A stretch of DNA of 64,000 nucleotides from Certhia americana. Taxonomy: Eukaryota; Chordata; Aves; Passeriformes; Certhiidae. Below the pieces are notes generated by a model, which saw nothing but the letters and a program-made list of their open reading frames with translations, made no database searches and was not told the DNA's origin. How positions within the stretch are numbered: the first letter of the stretch is position 1; each line of letters starts with the position of its first letter. A program made the translations under genes and the position numbers. The DNA lies in contig CM031858.1 in assembly GCA_018697195.1 (NCBI GenBank), positions 84,255,034-84,319,033 of the forward strand, read 5' to 3'. Positions 38,101-51,543 of the stretch are shown one piece after another.

Positions 38101-39479
38101 CAGGCCTGTAAGAAACTGCAAATTATACTAATCCAAGATCAGCTCTGCAACAGTGTTAAGATTCAGTTTAGACATCGTATTGCCATAAAAGTCTCTATTT
38201 CCCACACCAGTTGTCACTGTTAAATTTATTTGTAGTTCTACAACATGTTTTGATTTACCTAGGTCTTATTCCCAGAGATTGTTTCATGTCAATTCATGAC
38301 ATCAAGTAATCAGGTGTATGCCACACCCAGCATATGTGCAAATATTTTGCAGTCATCCAAGAAAATGATGAAGATGAGGCTTTGCTTTGCTATTGCTCAT
38401 ATAGAAATCACTGCCCCACATCCAGGCTTAGTGGCAGGCCAGAAGTGTGGGACCAAGTAGGCAGAGCTGTTCATTATCAGCTGTGCAGGCCATGGTTGTG
38501 CACAAGTATTTTCCTTCACCTTGCAGTAAGTAAATCATTACCTGGATGTATGTGCTCCTCTGCTGCTTCAATCCAACAATGAAATTGATCAATGAGAGTA
38601 TTAATTGAGGACTACAGCATATTGGGACTTTACTTCTTTTGCTAGGGGGAGAAGGAGCATGCAGGTGAGTAAGAAAAGGACATATGGAAGAGAGAAACTT
38701 CACTGCTGCCCTTAGCAGCTGCTACATCATATTGTCACATGTAAAAAGATCATGATTTACCTGATATAAGACATTAATTTTTGCACCCCTAGAAGGAAAA
38801 GAGCTTTTGTTGCTTGTTAAAAGCTGAAGCATCTTTCTTTTCTTTTAAATTCACTTTGAGGTCAGTGGTATGTTGGGACAAAGAAGGGGAAAATTAAGGT
38901 AGCACACAGCTGTGTATGCACCTCACAGTCTGCCAGCCAGCTCACAAAATCCCTTTTGTCTGCATGGGCTGTCTGAAGATGACAAATGCTTGTGTCCCAA
39001 AAGATTGCTACAGTAATGCCACTTATGGGCCAGAGTCAGGTTCTGGCTCTTAGCACCAAATCATATTAAGGTTGTGTTGGGCATTGCATTCCTGTGCCAG
39101 GTCCTCAACTGCAGAGCAAATTTACCAGGGTTAGCAAAGTATCATGGACCTTTCCAAGCTGAAGATGTGGAGTTTTATTAAGTGGAACATGTGCATAATA
39201 TTAGATTGTGAGCAAGATGCCACAGCCATTAGAATGCTGTCTGGTGCATTGAATGCCTAAGGGCATGCAGATGACTCACTGAAATTCTGTTCAAACACAA
39301 GACATCTGCTTCAATATGTTTCCTGCCAGTCCTTTTGCATGGCTGGAAATAATGGGCTAGAGATTCTCTCCTACTCCACCAGTCCTGGCACCAAATGAGT
39401 GGAAAACTGCTGTAAGCCAGAAGCTGGGATTCCCCTTTGAGTGATGTGAGCTGCCACTTGGCTCTGGGCAGTAAAGTGA

Positions 39480-39496
39480 CCCTCTCTCTCTCTCTT
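39480..39496. repeat. (CT)n short microsatellite
   Basis: About eight CT units within CCCTCTCTCTCTCTCTTAC. Confidence 0.85.
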
Positions 39497-40734
39497 ACAA
39501 TCCTGAGTGAGCATGGCAGGGAACATCTCTGTGCTACCCTGGTAGTCCCAGTGGTTCATTACCCCAGTACTCCAGCCATGCTGACTTCCCAGGGGCTATA
39601 AACTACTGCAAAGCCTTTGCTATTGCCTCCAGAAGCTCAGAACTCATCTTATGGCATCATACCTACCATTCTGTGACATCAGAATTACATGCAGAAATAA
39701 CAGCAATTATTCCAATGATACCGTGATGTCACATGAAAATTAAGGTGATAATTTCATATTAAAACCAAAAAAATTTCTTCAATAAGGAGACTGTAAAGTA
39801 GAATAAGAAACACTTTCAAAACCCCCCAAAACAGTTTGCAAAAGCATTTGATAAGATTTGGTTCTGAAAATGCAGTTCTCATGACACAGCCTGACTTCAA
39901 AGAAAATTTTAGCATATGAGATACATAGATCTGCACAAAAGTGATGAATAACAAAGCAAAGTCAGTGGCTTGCCTGCAGCAGCTCTACCTTAAAACCGCA
40001 TGTCATCATACCTTTTCTCCCTTCTGCTGAAGGGTCAGACCTAATTGCATTGCTTTGAGAAGACAGCATTTCAGCTACAAATGAACCTTCCCAACGATTT
40101 CATGTTAAAAATAAACTTTAAAGTGAAGCAGCAGATGCTGCCATGGAACATTCCTCAGAGCTTTCATGCGATGGTCACATCTGTTCAGCTGGAAGAGTGA
40201 TCGTTTCAAACCAGCTATTGTTTCTTAAGTGGTGACAAAAAAGAGAGCAAAAAAAAAAATACTGTAGAAGACTCTGGAAAAAAAAGTTAACTCACAGTTC
40301 TGCACTGGAATAATAGCACTCAGATAAAGTTTTGGATGGGAACTGGGGTCACAAACAGAAAGAATTTAAAACTGCCAGAAATGAAAGCAGTTATTTCCTG
40401 GTAAAGCAGCAATAAGGGAACTACTATTCACCCACACAGAAATACAGTTTTAGAGGCAAAGATCCATCTTATCTCATGGCAATGAGGTTCTTCCTACAAA
40501 CTTTGAAAATGCTACAATTTTTGCTGAAAAGTTCCCCTAATAGAAGCTGCAAGTAGATGTTGATATCTAGTGAAACACTAAGAAATGATACATTGGTTTT
40601 ATCTGTTTACTTTAGTTGCTCTATTCCTTCCTACTCATTTATAGACAAACACATGTCAATGTGTCTGTTCCTAGTTTTTAATCTTCAACTCACTGGCTTG
40701 TTACCTTAGTAAGCACAGATAGTCTTCAAAATGT

Positions 40735-40925
40735 TAGCATGAATATAGCACTTCTCACTAGTAAATCTTTAAATATGCTTTACAAGTCACCTCAATTAAC
40801 TCTTTGCCCAAGTTTTCGAACATCCTTATGGAATAATACAGATATTGAGAATTATGTCTATTTTACAGAAATGGAGAGTGACCCAGCAAAAATAGGTTAA
40901 TTACCCCAGGCCACGAGAAATACCA
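40735..40925 (-). mobile_element. Ancient MIR-type SINE relic (or L2 3' end)
   Basis: The order of blocks fits the reverse complement of MIR: 'ATGCTTTACAAGTCACCTCAATTAACTC', then 'CCTTATGGAATAATACAGATATTGAGAATTATG', then 'CTATTTTACAGAAATGGAGAGTGACCCAGCAAAAATAGGTTAATTACCCCAGGCCACGAG'. The last block aligns with the familiar 'CATTTTACAGATGAGGAAACTGAGGCACAGAGAGGTTAAG...CCAAGGTCAC' segment. L2 shares this 3' tail, so the exact class is open. It is heavily diverged. Confidence 0.6.
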
Positions 40926-43900
40926 GCAAAAATGTGATCAAGCAATATGAATTCTTAGCTGGTTCTCTTAGGACAGGCAATTAGTACATTTCCCAAACAA
41001 GGGGCAGAAGAACGGAAAAAATTGCAATTTAAGGAGTGTGGTATTGGGAGTAAATATCTTATTTCCTGAAATTGAAATAGAACTGCAGAAGGAGTGTATG
41101 GGCTTCAAGCAATACAAAGACAGAAAGAAAAAAAACCAAAGATGCTGCTGTTCTGCCCTTTTCATAATCACTCTTGAGACTCCAGTTATGCTTCTCTTAT
41201 GTACTGTCCAGAGATGCTTTGCACTGAACCAATTCTGACTGCATACAACATCCATACTTGACTGCCTCTGAAAAGCAGTCTTTGGTTAGGATTTTTTGAG
41301 CCAGCAGCTTTCAATGAAGGTAATTGATCTTAAATTATTTAACTGAGGTTTAACTGAGTCTGGCATCTAAACCCCTGGGAGGTTTGTAAGCTTTCAAGTA
41401 TTGATCCAAAGGACTTGCTCCTGGAAACATCTAATTGAGTGTTCTGTGGTCTTCCCCAACATCAGCATCTGAAAACAATAACTTACTTTTTGGTACTTTT
41501 TAATTGTTATAGTTACCAATGGTACCAGCAGAGGAGAACTCAGGATCTCAAGCCAGTAGGAAAAAAATCCAGAAAGGTTTATTTGGGAAGCAGTGGTTTT
41601 AATTCAGGATTTTGTTTCAGATTTTGGGGTTTTGTGTGGGGGGTATCCCCCTCCTGTATGCACATATTAAATATTTTTATTTTTCTTCAAGCATGAAGAA
41701 AATATCATCTTCTGAAAGTGAGGATTTTTTAGTTTACTCTTACTATTTCACCCTTTAAAATAAAAGTTCTTCACCTCAGCTGGAAAAAAGAAATGCCAAA
41801 GAGAAACTAATAAGCTCTGGATCTTAAGAAACTCTTTTGGAGTGTATTTGTAACCAGTCACGAGTGCCAAAAAAAAAGTTCTTGTCTCTTCAACACACTC
41901 TTACATAATTTGGCACAAGGCATAAGTAAATCAGCTGGCAAGCAGTACCCAAACAAGACACTGAAACAGTGGCTTCAGTCTTTATATAGTATCTTCCAGC
42001 CTTCTCTTTATAATTTAAAACCTAGTCACCACAGAGATAAATTTTTAATGGCACTGTATAATTTGGGTGGGGTAGAGAAGGAGTTTATTTCATCAAAAGA
42101 CTGTCATGTCTGGAGGTTGAAGCAGCTTTTCATACTGAGTTTTTATTGCCATTATTTTGTTAGTCATTGTCAGGATTTATTAAAATAGTGTTCTATTAAC
42201 CCAATCACATACTTTGAACAAAATCTCACTATAGCAGTTGCTCAAACTTCTGCTCCAACTTTCTCTTCAGGGTTGGATTTGTTATAAAAGTTAAAGTAAA
42301 AAGAAATACGCAGGTTAAATGCATGTTTCTGAGCTCTTTGTCTTAAAGTGACTGATGAATCAGGAATTAAGAGATAATAGTCATGCTTCCCATCACAACT
42401 TTGGAGTATTTCATCAATACTTCTTTTCCCTTATTTTACCAACTCCTTCATTCTTTTTGACACCAATAAGGGCTAAGAAGTTTTGGCCAACAGTATTTGC
42501 ACTTGCATGAACATTATGATTTACAATTGTCATAAGAGGAGACAATTTGATCTTTTCCGGTCCTGTCACAATTTTCAGTCTAAATTTGATAATGGGTCCT
42601 GCCTAGAAGGTGGCTGTTCATTGGAAAATGTGGTAAGACTATGTGCACAGAGCCTGTTCACTGGATTACTGCAGCATTTGTTTTCAACAGATGCTTTCAA
42701 ATGCTGGCAGGAGCTCTATGTACTAGAAGACTGTTTCATCTCAAGGTAGGGGTGAATTCACATGCTATGCTGACATCAGGTCCAGTCAGAATGGTTTTTT
42801 TTTGTTTTTGGAGTCTTTTTTGCTTCGATTTTTTTTTTTTTTTACTCTCTCTATTGAAGTAATAAGCATAAGTCTTTGAAAAGATTGCAAGGAAATATAT
42901 GTACATATTTCTATTTTCCCAGTATAACAGTTCTTTTGACAGATGCTTTCATTTCTTCTAGATACATCAGTACAGATTACAAAGAGACAGTGTAATTTGG
43001 ACTACAAATAACCTTTATATTTGTAATCTATTAAGTGTCCTTAATAAATCCAGCTCCTGAATAGAACTGTTCCTCCTTTTGCCAAGAAATGGTCTCTACC
43101 TGAGAGGTGGCAGAAGTTTTAAAGTGATTTGTTACTGAACTCTGTGTTCATCCAGAGCTGGAACACCTAACAGGAGCTATATCAAGACTACTAAGGCACA
43201 GCTCATTCTTTCAATCTCATTTTTATCACCAGATTTAAATACTAATCAACTCATAGGAAACAGCTAAGTTCAGATAAGAATAGGCTGCTTTTGAGATGGA
43301 AATTTCATTTGGAGATGTTTTTTTTTCCACCTAGCACCATTGTGCTAATATACAATGCAAGTTGTTTTCACTGAGTCAACATCAGGAACCTAGTTAGTGA
43401 ACAAAGAGCATGAATAATTATAAAGCTTTCAATTCAATTTAAAAAGTATTCTCCCAGTCACTTTTTTTTCCCCCAAGGCATACTGATTCAGTGCTAGTCA
43501 GGTAGATGCTAAAATATGGTGCTTAGTGAAGAGAACTCCTGCACCCTTTTTGGAACAAACTGGGAGCAATGTAAAGCTAAGGCTGGAGGTAGATCACAAT
43601 TTGCCACTGAGATCTCAGCCCTCAAGGCCCTGGACTTTTCTCAAAGGTGTTTTTATCATGATGTTCACAACTGCTTTTTTACTTTGTTTATTCAATGGAC
43701 AATGAATCACTGTCTAGGTTGAAGAGTAATTGACAATTCCAGGGGATTTCTTGTTGAAAGACAAGACATCTCTACATTTAACCTGCCCAACTGGTTTAGA
43801 GAAACTGTGTTTGGCTCTTGTAGATCCCACAAAAGGTCTTTGTTTCTCACTGATTCCCCCCAATCCTCCTCCACCCCATTTTACTTCTTACAGTTAGCAA

Positions 43901-44982
43901 TTACTTCTTTTGCTGCATGTAAACCTTTCAGTTACTAGGATTTGTAAATTGATACAATTTCACAAAGATCAGCATTTGTTACACCACTGCCTCCTCCATC
44001 ACACTGACCAAGGTGATAGATATTCTCACAAAAAATCCCAGCCTCTTCCTTCCAAGAACAAAAAAGGCCATCCCTGTGTCCCCTGCTCCCCACAGTATGT
44101 TCTAGAGTTAAGATTTAATTAACCTACACCTTTTTTTTAAATGCAAAGAACTCAGAAAAAATTGCTTCTTAACATGGCAAGGCCTCCAGTTTTAACTGTT
44201 TGGGTTTTTTAAGGCCTTATAACTAGATTAGGCAAAATCAAATCTAATCCAAAAAAAACAACTGAATTGTTTTCATTAAGAGAAAGCTTAGTTAGATTCT
44301 TTCTGGAGCCAGGATCCTCATCTACAAATTTACAGAAAAATGAAAAAATTATGAAAACCTGTGAGATAGATGAAAATTCAAAAATTCTTTTGAGACCTGA
44401 GGTTTTTTTCTGATAGCTTCAGTTCAAAATAATTCAACCAAATGATGTGCAGATAGGAAAGAAGATTAACTTCTGAAATCCTTGAAAAGAATAAATACAT
44501 CCTTTCAGCAAATGCAGTGGTTTGTAATCCAAACACTTAAAAAAAGAGAAAAAGGAAGAGGTCTAAAGCAGTGTTTAAGACAGAAAATTAGCTGAAATCT
44601 GGACCAAACCAGAGGACAAACCCACCTTTAATTATGTATTCATTTTCGGGCCAAGGCTGCTCCCCTGCTGGGAGTGTGAATAGAATACATTGTTCATTTG
44701 AACTCATTTTACTAATTTTCCACTTGAAAATTAAAGCCTAATTGAATATTTCTCCAATTAGACACTTTCTTTTGTCAGTAGTTTCAGTTTGCTACTGGAA
44801 CTGCAAATGGTTCTGAAATATAGGTGGGCAGTCTGAAAACATTCTCTTTTTAGGTGCATTGCTAGTGGAGAAGGAGTTTAATCTCATCCCAAAGAAATAT
44901 GCACTGTCCTTTAGTTTTTGGAATGGACACTGAGCAGAGAATCATCCAAAACCCAGCTCCCTGGACAAGCTATGCAAAAATG

Positions 44983-44998
44983 TTGCCCTCTCGTGGCT
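44983..44998 (-). promoter_or_regulatory. CTCF-like binding motif
   Basis: On the minus strand the sequence reads AGCCACGAGAGGGCAA, close to the CTCF core CCACNAGRGGGC. It is a motif match judged by eye; binding depends on context that cannot be seen here. Confidence 0.45.
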
Positions 44999-45334
44999 TT
45001 TGTTGCTCTGATATCTTGGAATGATAATTACAACTGTATCAAACTGCTACTACTGTCAGAGAACAGGCATTTAGCTTATGCAGATGTAGCTTTTCTCACA
45101 TGGGGAAAATGGCATTGATATTTTCAGATATCTGCTTATTAAACTGTGGATTTCATAACTATATGGATAATTTAAGACAGTATCTTCTCGTCAATTTCTT
45201 CTTTGTAGATTTTTTACAAATTAAGTAATTTTTAAACTAAAATCATGTATAATAATTGTCCAGCCATTATTTCAGGAACCATACTTAAAATATCAAGTAT
45301 TTTGAAAATACACACAAGCATAAGATGATTAGCC

Positions 45335-45352
45335 TTTTTTTTTTTTTTTTTA
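45335..45352. repeat. Poly-T tract
   Basis: About eighteen T residues. Comparable tracts lie at 18562-18579, 35746-35760, 42829-42843 and 58480-58498. None is next to a recognisable retroposed gene. Confidence 0.9.
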
Positions 45353-46013
45353 ATTTTATAAATGCTACATTTCTGAACTCAAGTCTTGCTTTCTGTGAAC
45401 TCTTTCCAATCACTGCTTTTTAAAATTAAAACTTCCAAGTAGTACTGCTAGCTTGAGTGCTTGCTGGAAGGAAAGACAAACAGAACTCGAGCACAAAGCC
45501 CACAAGTATTCAGAAGAGTATCTGTGGAAAGACTTGTTAGGCTGTGTGTCCTACAATCAAGAACAGTTCAAGTCACATTATAAGGCTTAAGGAAGATGTG
45601 CTTCTGCATCAATCTAAGGAAGTTCAGGTGTCCAAAGGTAGCACCTCCTTTCTGTCTGGATACTCAGAACTGTGTCTCTGCCTTCAGATGTTAAACTGCA
45701 TAAATTATAGGGCATCATCTCTGCTGGAAGAGAAGAGAGAAATAAAAAAACCCCAACACCCAAAAAGTCCACAGGAAAACATCCCCAGAAACCCTGAACC
45801 AGGGTCTTGTTCTTGTCTTGTTCCTAGGAGGAAAGGTCACTTTGGGATTGGGAAAACAAGTGGCAAGGAATAGAGGAGCCACCATTTCCCCTCACTGTCT
45901 GCAGCACTGGCATGCTCAGGCCACTGAGCACTGGCAGCTGTGGAGAAACTTTAAAGTTATGGGATAGGATCTCAAAAATGTGAAATGTGCTAGGTTATGT
46001 AGCTTTTTGCTTT

Positions 46014-46222
46014 CACAGAATCATTAGGGTTGGAAAGGACCTCCAAGGTCATTAAGTCCAATCTTTGACTAAACATTACCGCTCTCACTAGACCATATCA
46101 CAGAGTGCCACATCTACTTAGCTTTTTGAACAGTTACAGGGATGGCAACTGCATCGTCTCCCTGGGAAACCCATTCCAATGCCTGGCCACCCTTTCAGTG
46201 AAGAAATTCTTCTTGAAGAACA
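46014..46222 (-). mobile_element. CR1 LINE 3'-end fragment, sense on minus strand
   Basis: It begins 'TCACAGAATCATTAGGGTTGGAAAGGACCTCCAAGGTCATTAAGTCCAATC' and continues to 'TGCCTGGCCACCCTTTCAGTGAAGAAATTCTTC'. This is the antisense of a CR1 3' UTR similar in type to the copy at 34.2 kb. About 200 bases remain. Confidence 0.94.
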
Positions 46223-49200
46223 TTTAATTGGAACATTACTAATTTGGCTGATCGCATAAGCCTTGGAGAGCTGTCAAGAGTATTCTGCATTTTTAATCCA
46301 AGAGGCAAGCTTGTTACTATAAGTGCCTCACCTACGCACAGTTTTATGTTTCCTCTGAAGGCTTTGTGCCAAGAAAAAAAAACAAAAAACAACAAATTCA
46401 GGGCAGAAGAGTGTAATCCACAGAGAAGCATATGTCCCCATTTCACAGATTCCATATGTATGACTACTGATATATAGAAAAGCACTCAATAGACCAGAAT
46501 TTTACAAAACAAAACCAAACTTAAACCAAAATTAAATCAATATTTGTGAAATAAAAATTTCTAATATATTGTATCACTTCTTATCTCTCCTCAGAAGTAC
46601 TGACTGCTATCCATAGGAACATACTGTAATTTCTATATGTCCTGTGAAGACAAGGTGTGATGATCCCTCACAGGTACAAAAAACACCAAAGATGGGTTAT
46701 TGGGTGGTATCTTGCATAAATGAGCCTATGTTAGCCCAACTAATTCACCATTGCATAACTTTGATATATAAGGAAGCAAGATACTTCAATTTGCATGGTA
46801 TTTTGATCTCATGTCTAATAATTTCATGCATGTCTCAGTTTTGCTTTTATTCTAAACTGGCTGACTTCTTCCCTACTACTGTGAAAACAATGAACTCTTC
46901 AGGTTATTCCAAATCTATAACACTATATGCATAGATATTTCAAGAACAACTAGTGATTTGTTGAATTTTCATATTCCCTTAAACATTTGGATGCAGCCAG
47001 TTTAACATTCATCATGGTACAGTTTTTTTAAGACTGTCTCAATGAGGGATCAAAACCAAGGTTCTTGAAATAGAAAGTTACCCTTTTAAATTTTGACAGT
47101 TTTTCCATTTAATTTCTCAGCTTCTACTTCCTAGAAGTCACCTTCATAAAAGTTACCCATATAACTTCAAAGTCAAGTTTTGTTGTTTTTCTTTTAAATG
47201 TGTATATTTTAATGAAATAAAATATGAACTTTTTATTTCAGTGGGTACTTACCTTTAGGCTCTAGACATAGTTGTTCTAAATAACTAAGACTCGTTGAAA
47301 TGACAGTCTGTACGTATGATTCAATAGTTGGTTATTTAAGCATTGTCAGTACAGAAATTGGTTAAATAGTGAGTCAAAAAATAAGGGACAGAGTAACTGT
47401 CCCTTTTACTCTGTTATTACCAGAGTAAAAGATGAATTTCCCTTTAAGCAGCAAACTGGGAATTTGTCCAGAGCATTAACTCTTGGTGTCATTGCTTCAA
47501 GACTCCGGAGCTCTCAACACAAACCTTTTGCACAAACTGTACAGGTACACGGTGGTCTTTGCTAAATTTCAATGGTGATATTATCTAATTTGTCGACAAG
47601 AACTATTTATTCACTTTTTTAGTGTTTGCCCTGGCAGATGAGTACCAACACTGCCATCACTGCTATTCAGCACCACTGGCAGGCTACGCTGGCAGGCAGG
47701 CAGAGGCCCCAGGGGATGCCCTTTTTGTAGTGGGATGCTCTCAGCTCCTGTCTGAAAAATCGTAGAGTCCTCTCTGATCACAGCTCTGAAGTCCTAAAAC
47801 ATATATCAAGGTAACTAGACCATAGTGATTCCCCAAAGCAGCATTTTTTTTTGTCATTTACTTGTTTTTAAAGAATATTTGTCTATTACATGTATATCTG
47901 CTGTCTTACTTGAACACATTTTCCCACAATTTATTTCTGAACCTTTTCTTTGTTTCCTTTAACACTTTGCAGCAACATGAAGTGGTGTATGAGCTCACCT
48001 AACATTTTGTCTTTTCTGCTTACACTGGGTACCTGAAGACTAACTGGCAGCCAGCATGCTTTGGCAAAGATGTTGAATACAAATCTCTGGTCTCTTTTGA
48101 GGATGAATTATAACTGAAATCTTGCTTTCAAAGGAAAAAAAATATCTAGCACAAATGCTTAGGGAGTAAAGGACTTATTTAAACATCTGTGTAGCTAGGG
48201 TGGCAGAAAACAAGCTCAAGACTTTCACATGTGTTTTATTCTTCTGTATTTTTCCTTTATCTGTTGGCAGAATAGAAACAATGAAGAACCTGGAATTCTC
48301 TTCCCCCTTCTTCCCAAGGGACTCTGCCTGTATGTTTGAGCACATCACCTGACCAGAACCTGTCCTTCAAGCCAAGATTGATTAAACAGTATAAGTTAAT
48401 CAAATGACAGACATCAGCAAGGGCATAAAGCAGTATTTGTCTTAGACACAATACATTGCCCCAAGGTTTATAAAGATACAACAGCAACAAATTACAGCAC
48501 AGAGCAACTTATGACATGAGGAAACACATGCCTGCTAATAAAGTTTGTTGACAAACACCTGCCCAATATATTATTTATCTATTGCCTGGCCAGCATTCTT
48601 GTAAGCTTACAATGTTTTTCTGGGTTAAGGAGGAAAACTCTGCTTGATTTTCCATAGCATATTTAAACCATTAGATTAAAAACTCTAGAAAATCTTAAGA
48701 AACAGTAATTCAAATCTAGGTTCATTTGGTAGCTTGAGAGGCTATCTACATAAAAGAAAAGAAGAAATAAGTAGTAGAAGATCTACTTCATAGAAAAGAA
48801 GTAATAAAAAGCCAGAGATACTCTCAGGATGCCTTTCACACTGCGTCTTCTGTATATGACACAGAATGTATAGTGTATAGATGTGGCCAAATAGCTTAAT
48901 TCCTAAACTAGAACAGGTAGATAGGTACCTGACACCCTGACACTGTGCTCATACCATAGGAGAACTGTAAGAGACACAGATCTAGTCAGCCAAGATGAAA
49001 CATCAGGCTGCTATCAGGCCTCAAGGTACCTTGTTTAATGTGCTGTATACACTGCACAAGGTTCTGATGAGAAGTGCACCACAACAAGGCTAGCCTGGGA
49101 AGCATAATATCATAAGCCATTCTACCCTAAAACTCACACAAAGGCTATTCTGACTTTTCATAAGGCTTAGTGTAGTTTTTGTTTCTATTTCCCTGACTTC

Positions 49201-49394
49201 AATAATCATGTCTTGCTACCAGCAAAGGCTTTTTAAATTATCACACAAGTATATTTCCTACTAAAAGACTTTAAAAGAAAGAAAATGAAACTTTAACTTT
49301 TTAACAGGTTTGACCCAATGAGCTTAAGAGTTGAAGAGCAGCACAAACAGTGCGTTTGTGTTGTGACCATCCTTACTATTATTTATACCAACTT
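46223..49394. other. Non-coding stretch
   Basis: No gene or transposon was recognised. A short GGCA repeat (GGCAGGCAGGCAG) lies at 47690-47703. Confidence 0.5.
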
Positions 49395-49895
49395 CTAAAG
49401 GACATGGAACTGCTGGAGCTAGTCCAGAGAAGGGCTATGAAAATGGTCAGAGGGCTGGAGCACCTCTGACCTATGTAGATGGGCTGAGAAAGTTGGGATG
49501 TTCAGCCCAGAAAAAAGCAAGGCTCCAGTTAGTCCTTAATCAGAGCATCTTCTAGTACTTAAAGGAGTACAAGAAAGCTGGAAATGGTCTTCACAAAGGC
49601 ATGTAGTGGTAGGACAAAGGGGAAAAGCTTTAAATGGAAAGAAGGCAGATTTAGATTAGAAAGCAGCATTAGATTTAGGAAGCAGTTCTTTAATATGGGT
49701 ACTGTGAGGGAGGTGAGGCACTGAAACAGGCTGCCCAGAGAAATTGCAGATACCCAATCCCTGCAAATAGTCAAGGTCAAGTTGGGCTTGAGCAACCTTT
49801 TCTAATGACAGGTGTCCCTGCTCATGACATGGGGGGCGTTAGGGGATGATCCATAGAGTCACTTCCAACCCAAACCATTGTACAATTCTGCTCTA
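49395..49895 (+). mobile_element. CR1 LINE fragment, sense on plus strand
   Basis: It reads in sense order: 'CTGGAGCTAGTCCAGAGAAGGGC', 'GGCTGGAGCACCTCTGACCTATG', a deteriorated middle with 'TTTAGATTAGAAAGCAGCATTAG', then 'GTGAGGCACTGAAACAGGCTGCCCAGAGAAATTGCAG' and an end in 'CACTTCCAACCCAAACCATTGTACAATTCTG'. It is the only sense copy to the right of the CpG island, and its frame is broken by substitutions and indels. Confidence 0.92.
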
Positions 49896-50811
49896 AGTGC
49901 TAACTGAAAGCCCTTAGCTTAGCAATGCTCTGAATAATTACCTGTTATTTGGACACTCTAGAAAATGCACTGAATGCCTTTGGGTTTCAGAGTACTTTGT
50001 ACTCTCTTGTTCTCATTAAGAAAAAGTGAGACTATGAACTTGGCTAGAGATTCCGTTTTCAAAAAGTCATGGTGTTCAAGCACATAAACATTTGGTTCAT
50101 GTACAGATGACAATAGCACCTGGACTTGCTGAAAAGTGAATTTACAAGCAGATTCAATTCAGCTAAACTTGTCACAATTAAACTTTTGGGAGTGAATTGA
50201 CACCTGAGGTCTATAAATATATTATGCAAACATGCTTTTTAAAATATATGCACAAACTCACTTTTCCTTAGGAATGTGCCAACCCCATCAAGAAACAGCA
50301 TTTCACTGTTTCTTTCCAATGTGGGCAGCTGCTTCAATGCAGTAAGCTGCTCGTAATATATAATTTCACAAGGCAAAGGAAAATGTTCAAATATAAAACT
50401 ATTACCTCTTCCAAACTGTCCTTTTAATTACAAGTCTTCATTGAATTCCAGATCTAGGCTTAATACAAAGGGGCTGAGTAGCTAACTAATGGAGTACTAC
50501 TCCATTTGCTAATTGCACTCTGAATCTCACCATTTACTTTGGCTCTGCAAATTAGAATTTGGATAAGAATGCATAGTCCTACCTACATAACCTAATACAC
50601 CATTTTCAGAAAATGCTGTATAAAAAGTTCAGAGCAGCTCTTGGTGGATGCAGTTGGCAAGTGTAGTATTTTTGTGACAGTAAATGACCTTTCCCTAAAT
50701 GCATTTTGAACATTCTAGAAGAGCTTTTATTTTAATTTCATGACAGAAAGCCATAAGGCAGAAAATTAGAGTGCCTTCATTACAGGGTTGCCCTAAGAAC
50801 CTCTTCCAGAA
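49896..50811. other. Non-coding stretch between two CR1 fragments
   Basis: AT-rich; nothing recognised. Confidence 0.5.
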
Positions 50812-50872
50812 GTAATAGAACAGTTAGGGTTGGAAGGGGCCTTAAATATCATCTAATCAAATACACTAAAAT
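50812..50872 (-). mobile_element. Short CR1 LINE 3'-tail fragment, sense on minus strand
   Basis: It consists of 'TAATAGAACAGTTAGGGTTGGAAGGGGCCTTAAATATCATCTAATC' and little else, a severely truncated CR1 tail of about 60 bases. Confidence 0.8.
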
Positions 50873-51310
50873 GTTTTCAAAAGATGGGGCAGGTTTATTA
50901 TTTTGGTCCAAGGCTGAGACTCTACAACAATACAAATAAAGATGCACTTAATACAAGAACAGTTACTAATAAATGCTATGATAAAAAGTTTCACCTTCAC
51001 ATTTCACTTGGTATTACCTGAAATAAAGATTGGCCTTGAAGACATACATAGTACAGGCAGCTTATCAAAATTCAAATATTAGCTGAGTTCTAAATTCAAG
51101 TCATAGATTTCTAATTGCCTGCAGATCATTAGCCTAGACACACATAAAGTGTCTTCTAGAAAGGCTGAGTGTGACATTGGAGTCCAAAGATAGCAGAAAA
51201 CAAGTGGCGGTGACTAACTCCCATTATTGTGTCTTCCTTCCAGAGAAGAGTAAAGCAGCAATTTACAACACGTTTAAGTGGCACAGGTGCCATTCCAAGT
51301 CAGAAACAAA

Positions 51311-51380
51311 ACACCACCACCACCCCCCCCCCAAAAAAAAAAAAAAAAACCAAAAAACCCAACCCCAAACAAACAAAAAA
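51311..51380. repeat. C-run/A-run low-complexity block
   Basis: ACC repeats, then about ten C, then about seventeen A, then CAAA/AACCCC-like degenerate units. The C-to-A homopolymer junction is hard to sequence accurately. Confidence 0.95.
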
Positions 51381-51543
51381 TGAGAAATAAAAAGAAAAAG
51401 GCAGCTTGGTCTAATAAACAAGGTAATGCTCAAAGAACTTCAAAGAGCTGGGACTTATACTGCACTCTGAGCACATTTGCCAAGAAGTGTGATAACATAT
51501 AATAGATGCTAAAAGGAATCTTTCTTTCTCTCTCATATTTCTC

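Larger units (their letters stand above)
35035..46013. other. Long AT-rich non-coding stretch
   Basis: About 11 kb hold only the MIR relic at 40.7 kb, poly-T and poly-A tracts, a hairpin at 35.1 kb, one CTCF-like site at 45.0 kb and an AT-rich motif-dense block at 44.63-44.79 kb. No ORF looks like a gene. Confidence 0.55.

Noticed and set aside
45544..45873. 109-codon plus-strand ORF
   Set aside because: No splice sites, no recognisable family, and composition like the surrounding sequence.
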